From the NCBI RefSeq assembly GCF_023952475.1, contig NZ_JALHRX010000032.1, positions 1-32,896 on the forward strand: a stretch of 32,896 nt of DNA. The letters run 5' to 3'. The translations under genes were made by a program, and so were the position numbers. Of this stretch, positions 1-8,666 are shown piece after piece. The stretch's first letter is position 1, and every line of letters begins with the position of its first letter. The notes beneath the pieces were generated by a model. That model was not told the DNA's origin and made no database searches. It was given only the letters and a program-made list of their open reading frames with translations. The stretch comes from Cupriavidus sp. WGlv3. GTDB taxonomy: Bacteria > Pseudomonadota > Gammaproteobacteria > Burkholderiales > Burkholderiaceae.

Positions 1-266
1 TCTCTGGCGGCTCCCCACTGCAACTATGTACCTGCAGGGTATAAGTCTTGCAGCTCCAGGTTTTTTTTCGTTGGTTGAAGTCTCATTCACTTTTCCTTGG
101 AAATCCGCGAGGCCGAGTCGTACTTGTACGTGGCGGACAAGTAGAAGGCCCTCAGGTCGATTTAGGGATTACTTTTCATCAAACACGACAAGGTCATCCT
201 TCCTTGCACTTTTCCCGTTTGCAGGTCGCAAAAATACCGGATCACTGCGCTACATCTTTTGCGTCG
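1..266. other. No gene recognised at left edge
   Basis: This stretch lies downstream of the helicase gene stop codon. The open frames here are short, start without convincing ribosome binding sites and show no recognisable protein. It looks less GC-rich than the rest of the window and includes a run of eight T near base 61-68. No clear rho-independent terminator for the leftward operon was found. Confidence 0.5.
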
Positions 267-2006
267 TCATGTAGTGGTCAACGCATCAAGGCCTGCCTCT
301 AAGACAAAGGGAGAGGTCGGATTCTTCTTGGCCATCGATAGCCGCAGATCCTCACGTGCTCTCGTCACTGCTACGTAGAACAAGCGACGCTCTTCCGATT
401 CGGTGCTTTTCTCATCGGGCACAACGGTTTCCTCGGCCCGGATGATCCATACCCGATCCCACTCTAGCCCCTTGGAGCTGTGCATGGTTGTTAGGATCAA
501 CGCATCCGGCGCCGGCTCATTGTTGCTGCGGCGCAGGAACTCCAGCCTGTCGGAAAATGGACCATTGAGCCGGGACAGTACGTCGAACGTCGTGGTCGTG
601 GCCCGGCGGGCAGGATCAGAGTCGGTCTGGTGCATCATCCATTCGTACACTCCTTCCAGCACCAGCGAATAAAACTGCCGGTCGCAGAGCGTTCGCCACT
701 CGACAAGCCGTTTCATAAGTTCCCGATAGCGATCCGCCGATGCTTCCGAAAGGCCCAGTTCCAGAAGCTCTTTTCTTTGGCGCTGTTCTGTATTCGCGCG
801 GCCCTTGCTGTGCAGGAGCCGTAGTTCTTGGGTATCAATCCCGACAAAGGACAGCAGCGCGTCCACACCGGTACTCTTCGTCCTCTGGACCAGTTCCAGA
901 AGATTGCACATGAGGGCGGCCTCAGGCCGGTTCAGAATCGACTTGCCGGACGCCCGAAAATACTTGACGCCATGCGATCGGCATATCGCCTCGACGGGGT
1001 CGAGAATGCGGTTGGTCCGGGCAAGGACTGCCGCCGATTGGCCATTCCTTACCGCCGCCGTCAGATGCTCCATCGCTGCGACAGCCTCGGCATACTCGTC
1101 AGCGAACCGCTGGAACTGAACCTTCCCGCCGGGGCCCTTGTACGCAACCAGTTCCTTTGGGATCCTGTCGCGGTTATTCCGGATGATTCGGTCCGCCGCC
1201 CCAAGAATCTCTGCGTGGCAGCGATAATTGTTGCCCAACACCACTGACTGCGCGTCAAACTGACGAATGAAGGATTCCATTCCGCGGAAGCCCAACGCTG
1301 ATCGGAAGCCATAGATGCTCTGATCATCATCGCCAACAACGGTCACAATCGATCCGGCCTGAGCATGCGAGGCGATCCACTGATATTGGAGAGGGTCAGT
1401 GTCCTGAAATTCGTCGACCAGGAGGTACCTGAACGGATACGGCTCGATGGTGCCGTTCTGCATGCCTTCCACGGCTAGCCGAAGCATGTCCTGAAAATCA
1501 ATCTTGCCGTTTCGCTCCAGTGAATCTTGGTAGCCACGGTAAAGCACTTCTTCGGCGCTGCCGCTTTGCACTTGGCCGAAGTTGGTCTTAATCGCTTCAA
1601 CCGCCGCGATGGCGTCCTCCACCTTCCAGTCCAACCCTAGGTCAGAGAGAACCTGGATCAGAAGCCCGGTACGATCGCCATCGGTGGCGACGTCTGGCGC
1701 GCTGCCGCCGTCGCGCCGTCCAAGCTGCTTATAGGCGAGAGAATGGAACGTACCAGCAAGCAGTCGCCTCTTCGTCGCTGATCCGGCAAGCGCGAGTATC
1801 CGCTCGCGAAGCTCGACCGCGGCGTCCTTACTGAACGTCACTGCGCCCACAGTCACATGCGGATCCGCAAGCAGGACTGCGGTCTTGGCAGCGATCGTCG
1901 CCGTCTTTCCAGCTCCAGGTACCGCCACGGCGAGGCAGTGCTGACGCAGGTCCACGACTTCGCGTTGGGCGGGATTAAGGACTGCTAGTACCTTTTCGAG
2001 CGACAT
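267..2006 (-). CDS. UvrD/Rep-type superfamily 1 DNA helicase
   Basis: A 579-residue ATP-dependent 3'-5' DNA helicase of the UvrD/PcrA/Rep family. All core motifs are visible in order: Q motif LNPAQREVV near residue 10, Walker A VPGAGKT near 30, motif Ia VTFSKDAAVELRERI, Walker B LLVDEFQDTDPLQ near 195, motif III VVGDDDQSIYGFRSA, motif IV NYRCHAEI, motif V TTMHSSKGLEWDRV and motif VI LFYVAVTRAREDL near the C terminus. It is shorter than chromosomal UvrD (about 720 residues), so accessory subdomains are probably reduced, but it looks intact. It is the last gene of the leftward conjugation operon, 189 bases after its neighbour, so it may have its own promoter. A role in unwinding DNA during transfer is inference; a repair or anti-defence role is equally possible. 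Confidence 0.93.
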   Translation of the reverse strand: MSLEKVLAVLNPAQREVVDLRQHCLAVAVPGAGKTATIAAKTAVLLADPHVTVGAVTFSKDAAVELRERILALAGSATKRRLLAGTFHSLAYKQLGRRDGGSAPDVATDGDRTGLLIQVLSDLGLDWKVEDAIAAVEAIKTNFGQVQSGSAEEVLYRGYQDSLERNGKIDFQDMLRLAVEGMQNGTIEPYPFRYLLVDEFQDTDPLQYQWIASHAQAGSIVTVVGDDDQSIYGFRSALGFRGMESFIRQFDAQSVVLGNNYRCHAEILGAADRIIRNNRDRIPKELVAYKGPGGKVQFQRFADEYAEAVAAMEHLTAAVRNGQSAAVLARTNRILDPVEAICRSHGVKYFRASGKSILNRPEAALMCNLLELVQRTKSTGVDALLSFVGIDTQELRLLHSKGRANTEQRQRKELLELGLSEASADRYRELMKRLVEWRTLCDRQFYSLVLEGVYEWMMHQTDSDPARRATTTTFDVLSRLNGPFSDRLEFLRRSNNEPAPDALILTTMHSSKGLEWDRVWIIRAEETVVPDEKSTESEERRLFYVAVTRAREDLRLSMAKKNPTSPFVLEAGLDALTTT

Positions 2007-2195
2007 TGGAATCCCGTTGTGGTGCTGGTGATAGCACGTGTGAGCAAGTGCCCCGAAGTACGACTACGAGACAGATACGAGGCAGTTGGGGCGCTGATGT
2101 TGGTGGGACCATCTGTCACGGGGTGATAGCAAGTGCCCCCACGGGACAACTTGTTGCCTCTGGGGTGACGTGCTCACACCAGGTGACACTTGGGC
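2007..2195. repeat. Intergenic cluster of short related repeats
   Basis: This gap upstream of the helicase start carries a repeated element. GTGATAGCAAGTGCCCCC lies at 2123-2140, GTGTGAGCAAGTGCCCC at 2038-2054 and a partial GTGATAGCA at 2028-2036, all in the same orientation. A related copy, GTGTGAGCACGTCACCCC, lies on the opposite strand at 2163-2180. The copies share GTGxxAGCAxGT. They could be operator sites for the helicase promoter, iteron-like sites or part of an origin of transfer. The sequence alone does not decide between these. Confidence 0.45.
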
Positions 2196-3047
2196 TTACA
2201 TCCCGCGCACAGTCGTCATTAGCTTCAGGTGCGTGGTGTAGCTGCGCAGCCCCAGCGGCTGGAACTTGCGCAGGAAGCGAGTGACCTCGTCGTTGACGTC
2301 GCTCTGGTCACGGATGCCGTTCCAGACCATGAAGTCGAACTGGTCCATGGTTTGATCGAACTTGATCAGAACCTGCAGTGCGCGCACGGAGAACCGCGAA
2401 TAGGCTTGAACCTCGAGTGAAAGGGAGGGGCGCTGGATTGTCGGCACAAACACGATCTCGCCTTGTGCGCGCATTTCCTGTTCCCGTTGTTCGCGGTAGG
2501 CTTTCGCCACTCGCAATTGCTCGTCCACATAATCCTCAATCTTCGAGAGTTCGCGCTCCAGGTAGTTTTCGAGTGTCGACAATTCAGAGCGCGAGAACGT
2601 GGCAGCTCCGAAGCGCTGCAGGTTCAACGACATCCGGTTCATGTACGGCCACCATTGCTCGAACAGCGGCCGCAGGCGGGTGTGATTGAGCTTGAGCGCC
2701 ACTGGAACAACTGCCGCACCGGCAAGCTCGCGATTGAGGATCTGCAGGCCGAGCTCGCGCCGGCGTCGAACGATCGCTTGGCGGTCTTCAGGCGCCAGGT
2801 CCCGAAAAAGGTTACGGGTGCGCTCCACCTGAGCCTTGCGCTCCTCATGATCCGCTGTCGAGATCAGACCTTCCTGGCGCAGTGCGTCGGCCGATTGCTC
2901 CATCTCCGCGAGTTCGGTCTCGACGTCGCCAGAACTGTCAATTGCGCCAAGCGTTGGAGGTGTTGCGACGAGCGGCGCAGCAGCTACGTCGGTCGGCGCG
3001 GATTGCTGCAGGGTCTCTTCGGCGGGGGTCAAATCGGTCGTGGTCAT
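2196..3047 (-). CDS. Conserved conjugation-locus protein, unknown function
   Basis: A 283-residue soluble protein with no signal peptide or membrane segment. The start was chosen at base 3047 because GGAG lies about eight bases ahead of that ATG; an in-frame ATG nine codons upstream has no such site. The N-terminal third is acidic and low in complexity, followed by charged helical stretches (residues about 50-210) rich in Glu, Arg and Leu, which suggests coiled coil. The C-terminal 80 residues (SLEVQAYSRFSVRALQVL, then an aromatic segment) faintly resemble the DUF1845/AcaB-like proteins of integrative conjugative elements, some of which are transcriptional regulators. That resemblance is weak and offered only as a lead. 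It lies 54 bases downstream of the DUF4400-like gene, in the same operon. Confidence 0.75.
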   Translation of the reverse strand: MTTTDLTPAEETLQQSAPTDVAAAPLVATPPTLGAIDSSGDVETELAEMEQSADALRQEGLISTADHEERKAQVERTRNLFRDLAPEDRQAIVRRRRELGLQILNRELAGAAVVPVALKLNHTRLRPLFEQWWPYMNRMSLNLQRFGAATFSRSELSTLENYLERELSKIEDYVDEQLRVAKAYREQREQEMRAQGEIVFVPTIQRPSLSLEVQAYSRFSVRALQVLIKFDQTMDQFDFMVWNGIRDQSDVNDEVTRFLRKFQPLGLRSYTTHLKLMTTVRGM

Positions 3048-3101
3048 GATGTTCTCCAATATGTGGCCGGGCACCGGCCTTGGTAGTCGTTACGGCACCG
3101 G

Positions 3102-3719
3102 CTACTTGCCGACATGGAAAGACGCCGCAAGGCGCCAGCAGAGCAGGCCAATCAGGCAGACACCAAAGGTCCACCAGGTCGCCAGCATGGGAAGGGGTAA
3201 CAGCAGGGCAGACGTCCCGAAGCCGAAGCAGAGCGTCAATCCATGGGCCGCAACGTGGAATGTCACCGGATTGGCGAACCCAGCCCCGGCGGCGCGAATC
3301 TTTCGCGATACGGTCCCGTCGTTAAATAACGCAACGAGCAGGACGATCGCGCCGAGAACCCAGTGATGAGCCACCGCGGCCCGGTACACCGCACGGTAGA
3401 TCGTCAGCCAGAAATGCTGCATCCAACCTCTGCCGAAGGCGGCGGCGCCCCCGTCGGAGAAACTGGTCTGGCCGTCGGAGCCGGTGAACGATGCCTTGAC
3501 CGCACCGCTGTCGATGAACCATTTGTGAAAGCGGGCGTTGGCCAGCGAAACGACGATATCCGCCCTTTCCTGGCCGAGCACGCGTTCAACCGACGCCTGT
3601 TCGGCCTCACTGATTTCGAAGGCGCGATCGTTCTGCATGAACGGCGCCAGGGTGCAGATCATCAACGGCGAGACGATCAACCACAAGCGTACGTGCGAAG
3701 CGAACCGGCTGTTGGCCAT
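3102..3719 (-). CDS. DUF4400-like integrating conjugative element membrane protein
   Basis: A 205-residue inner-membrane protein. It has one N-terminal hydrophobic segment (LWLIVSPLMICTLAPF, residues 12-28), a soluble stretch of about 90 residues, and three further hydrophobic segments in the C-terminal half (around 120-135, 150-170 and 175-195). Length, topology and position a few genes downstream of traD match the DUF4400 (TIGR03747, PFL_4697-like) membrane proteins of conjugative elements, whose role is unknown. The central part, with FHKWFIDSG and GGAAAFGRGWMQHFWLTIYRAVYR, is typical of these proteins as I recall them. It starts one base after the stop of the preceding gene, so translation is probably coupled. 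The family assignment is from memory and not checked. Confidence 0.72.
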   Translation of the reverse strand: MANSRFASHVRLWLIVSPLMICTLAPFMQNDRAFEISEAEQASVERVLGQERADIVVSLANARFHKWFIDSGAVKASFTGSDGQTSFSDGGAAAFGRGWMQHFWLTIYRAVYRAAVAHHWVLGAIVLLVALFNDGTVSRKIRAAGAGFANPVTFHVAAHGLTLCFGFGTSALLLPLPMLATWWTFGVCLIGLLCWRLAASFHVGK

Positions 3720-3720
3720 G

Positions 3721-4017
3721 TCAGATCCAGCGCAGTGCCAGCCATAGCGGCAGGCTCAGAAAAGCGAACAGAGCGCCCCAGAAGATGGCCGGCTTGTCTA
3801 CCGAAATCTTGACGAGCGCAAAGCATGCCGCGGCCGCTCCGCTGGAGAATGACTGGGGCATCTCCTGAGCAAGGTGGGGCGGCGCCGTCAACCACTCATG
3901 CATGTGCAGGGCGAGAGCGGGATCGACACCACAGAGCCTGGCCGCAAGGCGAGCGGGGGCCTGTTTGACTCGGATCGCCGCCCGGCGCGCGTCAGTGTGC
4001 AAAGTCGCCAGCGACAT
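3721..4017 (-). CDS. Small single-pass membrane protein, unknown function
   Basis: A 98-residue protein with a basic, alanine-rich N-terminal half and one C-terminal transmembrane segment (IFWGALFAFLSLPLWLAL) ending in RWI. It overlaps the 3' end of the preceding gene by 26 bases in another frame and stops one base before the DUF4400-like start, which supports it as a real coupled member of the operon. An internal start at the Met near residue 39 is possible but lacks a better ribosome binding site. I do not recognise the family. Confidence 0.6.
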   Translation of the reverse strand: MSLATLHTDARRAAIRVKQAPARLAARLCGVDPALALHMHEWLTAPPHLAQEMPQSFSSGAAAACFALVKISVDKPAIFWGALFAFLSLPLWLALRWI

Positions 4018-4498
4018 CGTAGTTCTCGAAGTAGCGGGTGAAGGTGTAACCCGTCAGGACCCGGGCAGCGAGCTGAAACGCTGCGCAGCGTTGCGTGATT
4101 GCGCCAGGTGCCGGTTCGTCGACGACGCGGCAGACATAGCCATCCGGCTGGCGCTGCTCGAACGCCGGAATGGATTCGTGAAACGGATACCAGACGTTGT
4201 ACTTTTCGCCCTTGAACGCGGCATAGCGCTTGCCATAGAGCTCGTGAGCGCGGGAGAACAGCCCCATCATGAAAGCGACGTTGGGATCGCCGTGCTTGCG
4301 GGCGGCGCGCCACGCCGTGATGCCGTCGGCAAGCATTTCCTTGACCAGCGGCTCCTCGCGGACGCGGAAATTCACGCCGATGTAGTCGACTACCCGCGTG
4401 CAAATGTCATCAAGGTCCGGCGATAGCGAGAGCACGGGCGAGAGCTTCGCCGAAAGCTTGTATTCCTTGACGATTTGTCGGAACAGGCTGCTGCGCAT
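3992..4498 (-). CDS. Conjugation-locus protein of unknown function
   Basis: A 168-residue, mostly soluble protein directly downstream of traD (five-base gap). It has no signal peptide and no convincing membrane helix. Visible features are a basic N terminus, a region rich in aromatic residues in the middle (KRYAAFKGEKYNVWYPFHES) and two cysteines near residues 124 and 139. Its position between the coupling protein and two membrane proteins suggests a supporting role in the transfer apparatus, but no motif gives a function. I do not recognise the family. Confidence 0.68.
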   Translation of the reverse strand: MRSSLFRQIVKEYKLSAKLSPVLSLSPDLDDICTRVVDYIGVNFRVREEPLVKEMLADGITAWRAARKHGDPNVAFMMGLFSRAHELYGKRYAAFKGEKYNVWYPFHESIPAFEQRQPDGYVCRVVDEPAPGAITQRCAAFQLAARVLTGYTFTRYFENYDVAGDFAH

Positions 4499-4503
4499 TG
4501 GTA

Positions 4504-6369
4504 TTAGTCCGTGATAATTGGAATTCGACCCTGGTAGACGGCGCCTCCAGAGATTCGCAGGAAGTACTGCAGGTTCGGCAGTTGCATGACCAGGTCGTGC
4601 GGAATGAGCGGCGCCTTCTCAAGCTGGGCCGATCGAGACACAGAGCCGCTGAACTCGCCGACATGAGCCTCCGTTCCGGTGCTGGTGCTGCTTGAGACGA
4701 CCAGGTTGCGGATGGCTGTGGTCCCGGCTTTCTCGGAGAACCACTTGGCCGTGTCGATGTCTTCCAAGCGTAAAACGATCTGGTTGTTCAAATTCCCCAA
4801 GACTTGCTGCATTTTTGCCACGTTTCCGAGTTTGGCCGTGAAGTCGGAGCGGGTCTGGTAAGCGACGAACGCCTTGAAGCCTGCCCCGCGGCCCTTGTTC
4901 AAGAGCTGGAGCAATTGCTCGTTGATGGCCTCGGCCGCTTCGTCGACAACCAGGACAATCTCGGGCGGCTTGGCGTAGAAGTTGTAAATCGCGCCGGCGA
5001 CCGATGCGATGTCGGCCAGCAGCATCGACATGACCGCCTGCGCCACCATCGAATTGGATAGCGAATCGGCGCCGACATAAAGCACAGCCTTCTGCTTGAT
5101 GACCTTGTCGATATCCCAGATCTCGCGGTCATCCTCAAAATCGTCCGCTTTGGGCGCCAGCATCAGTCCGGTCTCTCCGGTGGCAAGCATCTGCAGAAGG
5201 GGCAGGGCAGAGGCAATGATCCGGCCATAGTGGTCGCGGTCATGCTGAAAGGTTGAAATCAGGCCGTCGATCGTCTCGTGCCCCTTGCCGAGCTTGGCGA
5301 ATCGATCGATGTACATACTGACCATGGCATCAAGACGCGTGCCACCCATCTTCTGTGCGACCTTCTGCATGTACGCCGTGACTTCCTCTTCCCAATCAGG
5401 CTTGCCGGCCTCAGGGAAAAAGCGCTCCAGCGCTCGCTCGAGCAAATTGTTGATGCCATTCTGAGCGTACTGGAGGATCGACCGGAGATTCGGCTTGTCG
5501 CCCACGTACAGCTCGCCCTTGACGGATCGGTCAATAAACAGGAAGGCAAACTGGCGAAACGGACCTTCCTCCATCAGTTGGGCGATGCGAGTCGGAATTT
5601 CCGACGGCTGGGACCAGTTTTCCAACGGGTTCAGGCGAATGGATCGCGAGGGCGCCGCCTGTTTCCAGTACAAGAACTTGCGTCCGGTGCGCTCGCATTC
5701 ACGCTTGCACCGTGCGACCCAGTCGGGATCGTTCTTGGGATCGATCGCGATCAACACGTCATTGGGGTTGTGGATCACCTGCGTCGAAATCAGCTCGAAC
5801 GTGCGTGTCTTTCCCGACCCGGTAGTGCCGCTGATTGACGTGTGACCGCCCATTGCCTTGTAGTGAAAGGGGATGGGGCCGCGCTGCGATTCCATGCCCC
5901 CGATCCAGGATTTTCCCTGTGGCGAGCGGTCCGCAATGCTGTGCTCGGGGGCGAACGTTTTCTCGATCGCCTTGACGGTATCCTTCGGCAGCCATTTGGG
6001 CAGCCCCGGAACATCGCTTGATGGCATACGCAGGATGTCGTGGGCGATCTGACAGTGCTTCTGCGTCCATTCATATCCGGTACCCAGATACATGGCATCC
6101 TCGTCTTTGTCTGCGGAGCGCAGCTGTCGGCTCTTTGCAAGCAGGTCTTCGATCCTGATCAGGGTCAGCCATTTCGTGGAGATGGCAAGCCGGAACCGCA
6201 GCGCCCGCCACACCTGTGTGGAACGAACGAGCAGGAATGCCAGGCAAACCAGTGAGAAGTAGGCTCCGTTTGGCATGCCGCTCACGAGCAGCACCACGCA
6301 AGCAAGCGCCCAGCCGACGGCGGCCCGGAACTCGTAAATGGGGCGGAAGTGGTTAATGTAATGATTCAT
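4504..6369 (-). CDS. traD: TraD/VirD4-type coupling ATPase
   Basis: A 621-residue type IV coupling protein that delivers the DNA-relaxase complex to the mating channel at the inner membrane. Two N-terminal membrane segments lie within residues 15-50. The Walker A motif GTTGSGKT is at 181-188, and a canonical Walker B (IVLVVDEAAEAINE) lies near residue 475, followed by the RGAGFKAFVAYQTRSDF segment typical of this family. The overall pattern, including the FHYKAMGGHTSISGTTGSGK lead-in, fits the SXT/TOL subfamily of TraD proteins. Its start overlaps the stop of the relaxase-like gene by four bases (ATGA), indicating translational coupling. The C terminus is short, with no long acidic tail of the F-plasmid type. 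Confidence 0.94.
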   Translation of the reverse strand: MNHYINHFRPIYEFRAAVGWALACVVLLVSGMPNGAYFSLVCLAFLLVRSTQVWRALRFRLAISTKWLTLIRIEDLLAKSRQLRSADKDEDAMYLGTGYEWTQKHCQIAHDILRMPSSDVPGLPKWLPKDTVKAIEKTFAPEHSIADRSPQGKSWIGGMESQRGPIPFHYKAMGGHTSISGTTGSGKTRTFELISTQVIHNPNDVLIAIDPKNDPDWVARCKRECERTGRKFLYWKQAAPSRSIRLNPLENWSQPSEIPTRIAQLMEEGPFRQFAFLFIDRSVKGELYVGDKPNLRSILQYAQNGINNLLERALERFFPEAGKPDWEEEVTAYMQKVAQKMGGTRLDAMVSMYIDRFAKLGKGHETIDGLISTFQHDRDHYGRIIASALPLLQMLATGETGLMLAPKADDFEDDREIWDIDKVIKQKAVLYVGADSLSNSMVAQAVMSMLLADIASVAGAIYNFYAKPPEIVLVVDEAAEAINEQLLQLLNKGRGAGFKAFVAYQTRSDFTAKLGNVAKMQQVLGNLNNQIVLRLEDIDTAKWFSEKAGTTAIRNLVVSSSTSTGTEAHVGEFSGSVSRSAQLEKAPLIPHDLVMQLPNLQYFLRISGGAVYQGRIPIITD

Positions 6370-7604
6370 GCGTCGGATTGCGGGCCAGGCATGATCAGGT
6401 TTCCTACTTCGTCGACCAGCAGGATGTCCTGGCCAACGATCTTGTAGAGATGCCTGAACTTGCGCAGATGCTCAATGAGTGTGTCGGAGGCAATGCCATA
6501 GTTGCCGAGTGAGCGCTTGCTGATAGCAACCTTTCCCTCAACACGCGTCACTTTCGTCTTTCCAGCGGCCGCGTCCTGCGAGAGCGCCTTGAAGAACTCG
6601 CGCATGAGGTTCGAGGTGCCAGCGAGTGCCTTGAAGGGATCCTCGGGCGTCGGCTCCTTGCGCAACGAACGCGCTCCGTCGAGTTGCACCACGTTGCGAG
6701 ACGTCTCAACTCGTGCATGCGGCTCGCTGACCGCCGGCGAGCCGTTGGCCGTATCGGGCGAATCCGGTCTGCTACCTGCCGCTTGGGGTGGCGTCTCTGC
6801 TTCTGTCTTCGCAGTATTCGCGTTCGCCTGGGGCAGGTTCGCTGGCGACGTCGGGGCGTCGGCCCCATCGGCGGCCAGGCTCTGCGCCGCCGGCGCTGGG
6901 GTCGCGTCCGGGGCAAAGGCGGCACGGCGAGCCTTCACCTCAAACTGGGTTGTGGTGTCGATTGCTTGCCGCACAACCTTGTGCAGTAGCGTCTCCAGGC
7001 CTGACGGTCGTGGATCCGGGTTGATGGCGCCGAACAGTTCGGAGAGCACGTGGCTGTCGAAAGCGCCCAACCGTTCGGCCCCGAGGATCTCTCGCGCGAG
7101 CAGCGCCGTGCGCATCCGTTCGATCGGCAACGCTGCCTCCCGCCGCGTCACCTGGTAGGTGTCAGCGCCGAGCCAGCTGCCGAACGCCCCGTGTGCGGCA
7201 GGAACCCATTCCGCTCCATCCCGATGCCGAAAGAACTGGAAGTGGCGACAGGGCTCGTCCAGCCGCGAACAGCAGGCAGCCAGAAAGAGCGCATACAGGT
7301 ACTGAGGTTCAAGCTGGCGCCGTCGTTCCGACGTCTGGTCTGCGGCAAATTTCTGAGCGCCGGAAAGGCGCATGGCGAAGTAGGCCGCTTCGACCGTGGC
7401 ACGAAACGCCCCGCCGGGCTCGGCGTGTTCGGCCGGCCGAAGCGGCATGCTGGAGAACCATGCGGCGCAGCGTTCCAACACGCTCAGCCACTTGCTCTTG
7501 ATGTCTGCCTCGTTCGTTTCGTTGGCGTATTGCCGAACCAACGCGAGGCGGCTGTCGTGGGCTGCCAGCAAGTCCGCTGCTGGCAAGGGGTGATGGACCG
7601 TCAT
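6366..7604 (-). CDS. TraI_2-like relaxase homologue lacking catalytic residues
   Basis: A 412-residue protein related to MobH-type relaxases. Residues about 5-200 follow the TraI_2 pattern, including AEHAEPGG at 58-65 and ERRRQLEP at 93-100. Residues about 320-405 resemble the C-terminal TraI_2_C domain (SKRSLGNYGIASDTLIEHLR, LLVDEVGNLIM). A Pro/Ala-rich linker joins them. The family's metal-binding HD pair, normally in a CHDLGKP-like motif, is replaced here by CSRLDEP (Ser113-Arg114), and the His expected in LLRHxLEVA is Ala69. The protein therefore probably does not nick DNA. It may be a structural or DNA-binding partner of the coupling protein whose gene it overlaps by four bases. It is shorter than usual TraI of this type (roughly 600-700 residues). 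Family assignment is by recalled motif pattern. Confidence 0.8.
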   Translation of the reverse strand: MTVHHPLPAADLLAAHDSRLALVRQYANETNEADIKSKWLSVLERCAAWFSSMPLRPAEHAEPGGAFRATVEAAYFAMRLSGAQKFAADQTSERRRQLEPQYLYALFLAACCSRLDEPCRHFQFFRHRDGAEWVPAAHGAFGSWLGADTYQVTRREAALPIERMRTALLAREILGAERLGAFDSHVLSELFGAINPDPRPSGLETLLHKVVRQAIDTTTQFEVKARRAAFAPDATPAPAAQSLAADGADAPTSPANLPQANANTAKTEAETPPQAAGSRPDSPDTANGSPAVSEPHARVETSRNVVQLDGARSLRKEPTPEDPFKALAGTSNLMREFFKALSQDAAAGKTKVTRVEGKVAISKRSLGNYGIASDTLIEHLRKFRHLYKIVGQDILLVDEVGNLIMPGPQSDA

Positions 7605-8656
7605 TTCTTGCCCTTCTTGGCGAGGAACCCACCGATGCCGCCAGCTGCCTTCATACCCAGGCGAGCCGCGGCGCCACCGCTAAGACCACCCCCCGATCCA
7701 AAGACCGCACCCGACATCTTGGGAATCTCGAGTGCGACCAGCAGCATGAACAAGGCAACACCAAGGGCATAGGCGGCGCCAGCCAAAGATTTCGTGCCAA
7801 TGCCAGTCTGATCAGCGATCGTGGAAGTGAAAGCGCTTGAAACGAGTCGCGCCATGATGGTTGAGATGACGATATACATCGAAGCGCCGATCATGAAATC
7901 GAGCCACGACATGAAATAGCGCCGTGTGTAGTCGGAGAACGCCAGGGCTACTGCAAGGGGGCCGATCACGATACCCACAGCGGCCTGAATCTCACCCAAG
8001 GCGATGAAGAAGCTGTACATCAGCGCTGCCACCGCGCAGACCACGAACGTAAAGAGAAGAGTCAATCCCGAAACCGCCACGCCGAGCTTGCTCAGACCGC
8101 TTGCCGCGTCCATCGCCTGGTTGTACGAGTCCAGGAATCCCGCGCCCACCGAGATGAGGGTCATCGCCGGATTGCTGGACCGCGTACCGGCGATCTTGTT
8201 GGCGAGTGTCGTGAACCAATCATAGATGCCCGGCGCAAATTGGCTGTATCCCACATAGATCGAGGCGAGAATGCCGAGCACCATGATGGTTTCCAGGATG
8301 TCGTTCCATGCGCTGGTTGGATCATTCGTGGCGGCGAACCGGATGGCGGCAAGCGTCAGCGTAATGAGCGCCAATCCGTATGCCACCTTGTCCGTCTCCG
8401 ATCGTATGCTCTGACTGAGTGAGGTGGCGCCCCCAATCAGGCCGGTGCGGAAGGAATCGAACTGCCCAATCCAACTTTTGAGGGATTCGGCAACAGTGCC
8501 CGTCGGACCCGAGAAAGACGGCGGGGTCTGGGCAGACTCCACGGACTGGGAAGGGGACCCGGCTTCGGCACTCGTTGACTGAGCAAAGGCCGGGGCGGTG
8601 TGCAAGAGCACCGCGGTGACAAGCAGAACCAGTAGGCGCAGCAGCATGGCGTTCAT
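7601..8656 (-). CDS. virB6: VirB6/TrbL inner-membrane channel protein
   Basis: A 351-residue polytopic inner-membrane protein of the mating channel. A signal peptide (MLLRLLVLLVTAVLLHTAPAFAQS) is followed by a soluble Ser/Pro-rich region and at least five hydrophobic segments: VAYGLALITLTLAAI, IMVLGILASIYVGY, VSGLTLLFTFVVCAVAAL, AAVGIVIGPLAVALAF and LGVALFMLLVALEI. It ends in a Gly/Lys-rich tail. The start at 8656 was preferred over an upstream ATG at 8725, because the upstream one would overlap the virB5 end and place 23 polar residues before the signal peptide. An ATG at 8647 is also possible. The stop overlaps the next gene by four bases. TrbL would be an equally valid name. Confidence 0.88.
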   Translation of the reverse strand: MNAMLLRLLVLLVTAVLLHTAPAFAQSTSAEAGSPSQSVESAQTPPSFSGPTGTVAESLKSWIGQFDSFRTGLIGGATSLSQSIRSETDKVAYGLALITLTLAAIRFAATNDPTSAWNDILETIMVLGILASIYVGYSQFAPGIYDWFTTLANKIAGTRSSNPAMTLISVGAGFLDSYNQAMDAASGLSKLGVAVSGLTLLFTFVVCAVAALMYSFFIALGEIQAAVGIVIGPLAVALAFSDYTRRYFMSWLDFMIGASMYIVISTIMARLVSSAFTSTIADQTGIGTKSLAGAAYALGVALFMLLVALEIPKMSGAVFGSGGGLSGGAAARLGMKAAGGIGGFLAKKGKK

Positions 8657-8666
8657 TGCAACCGGA

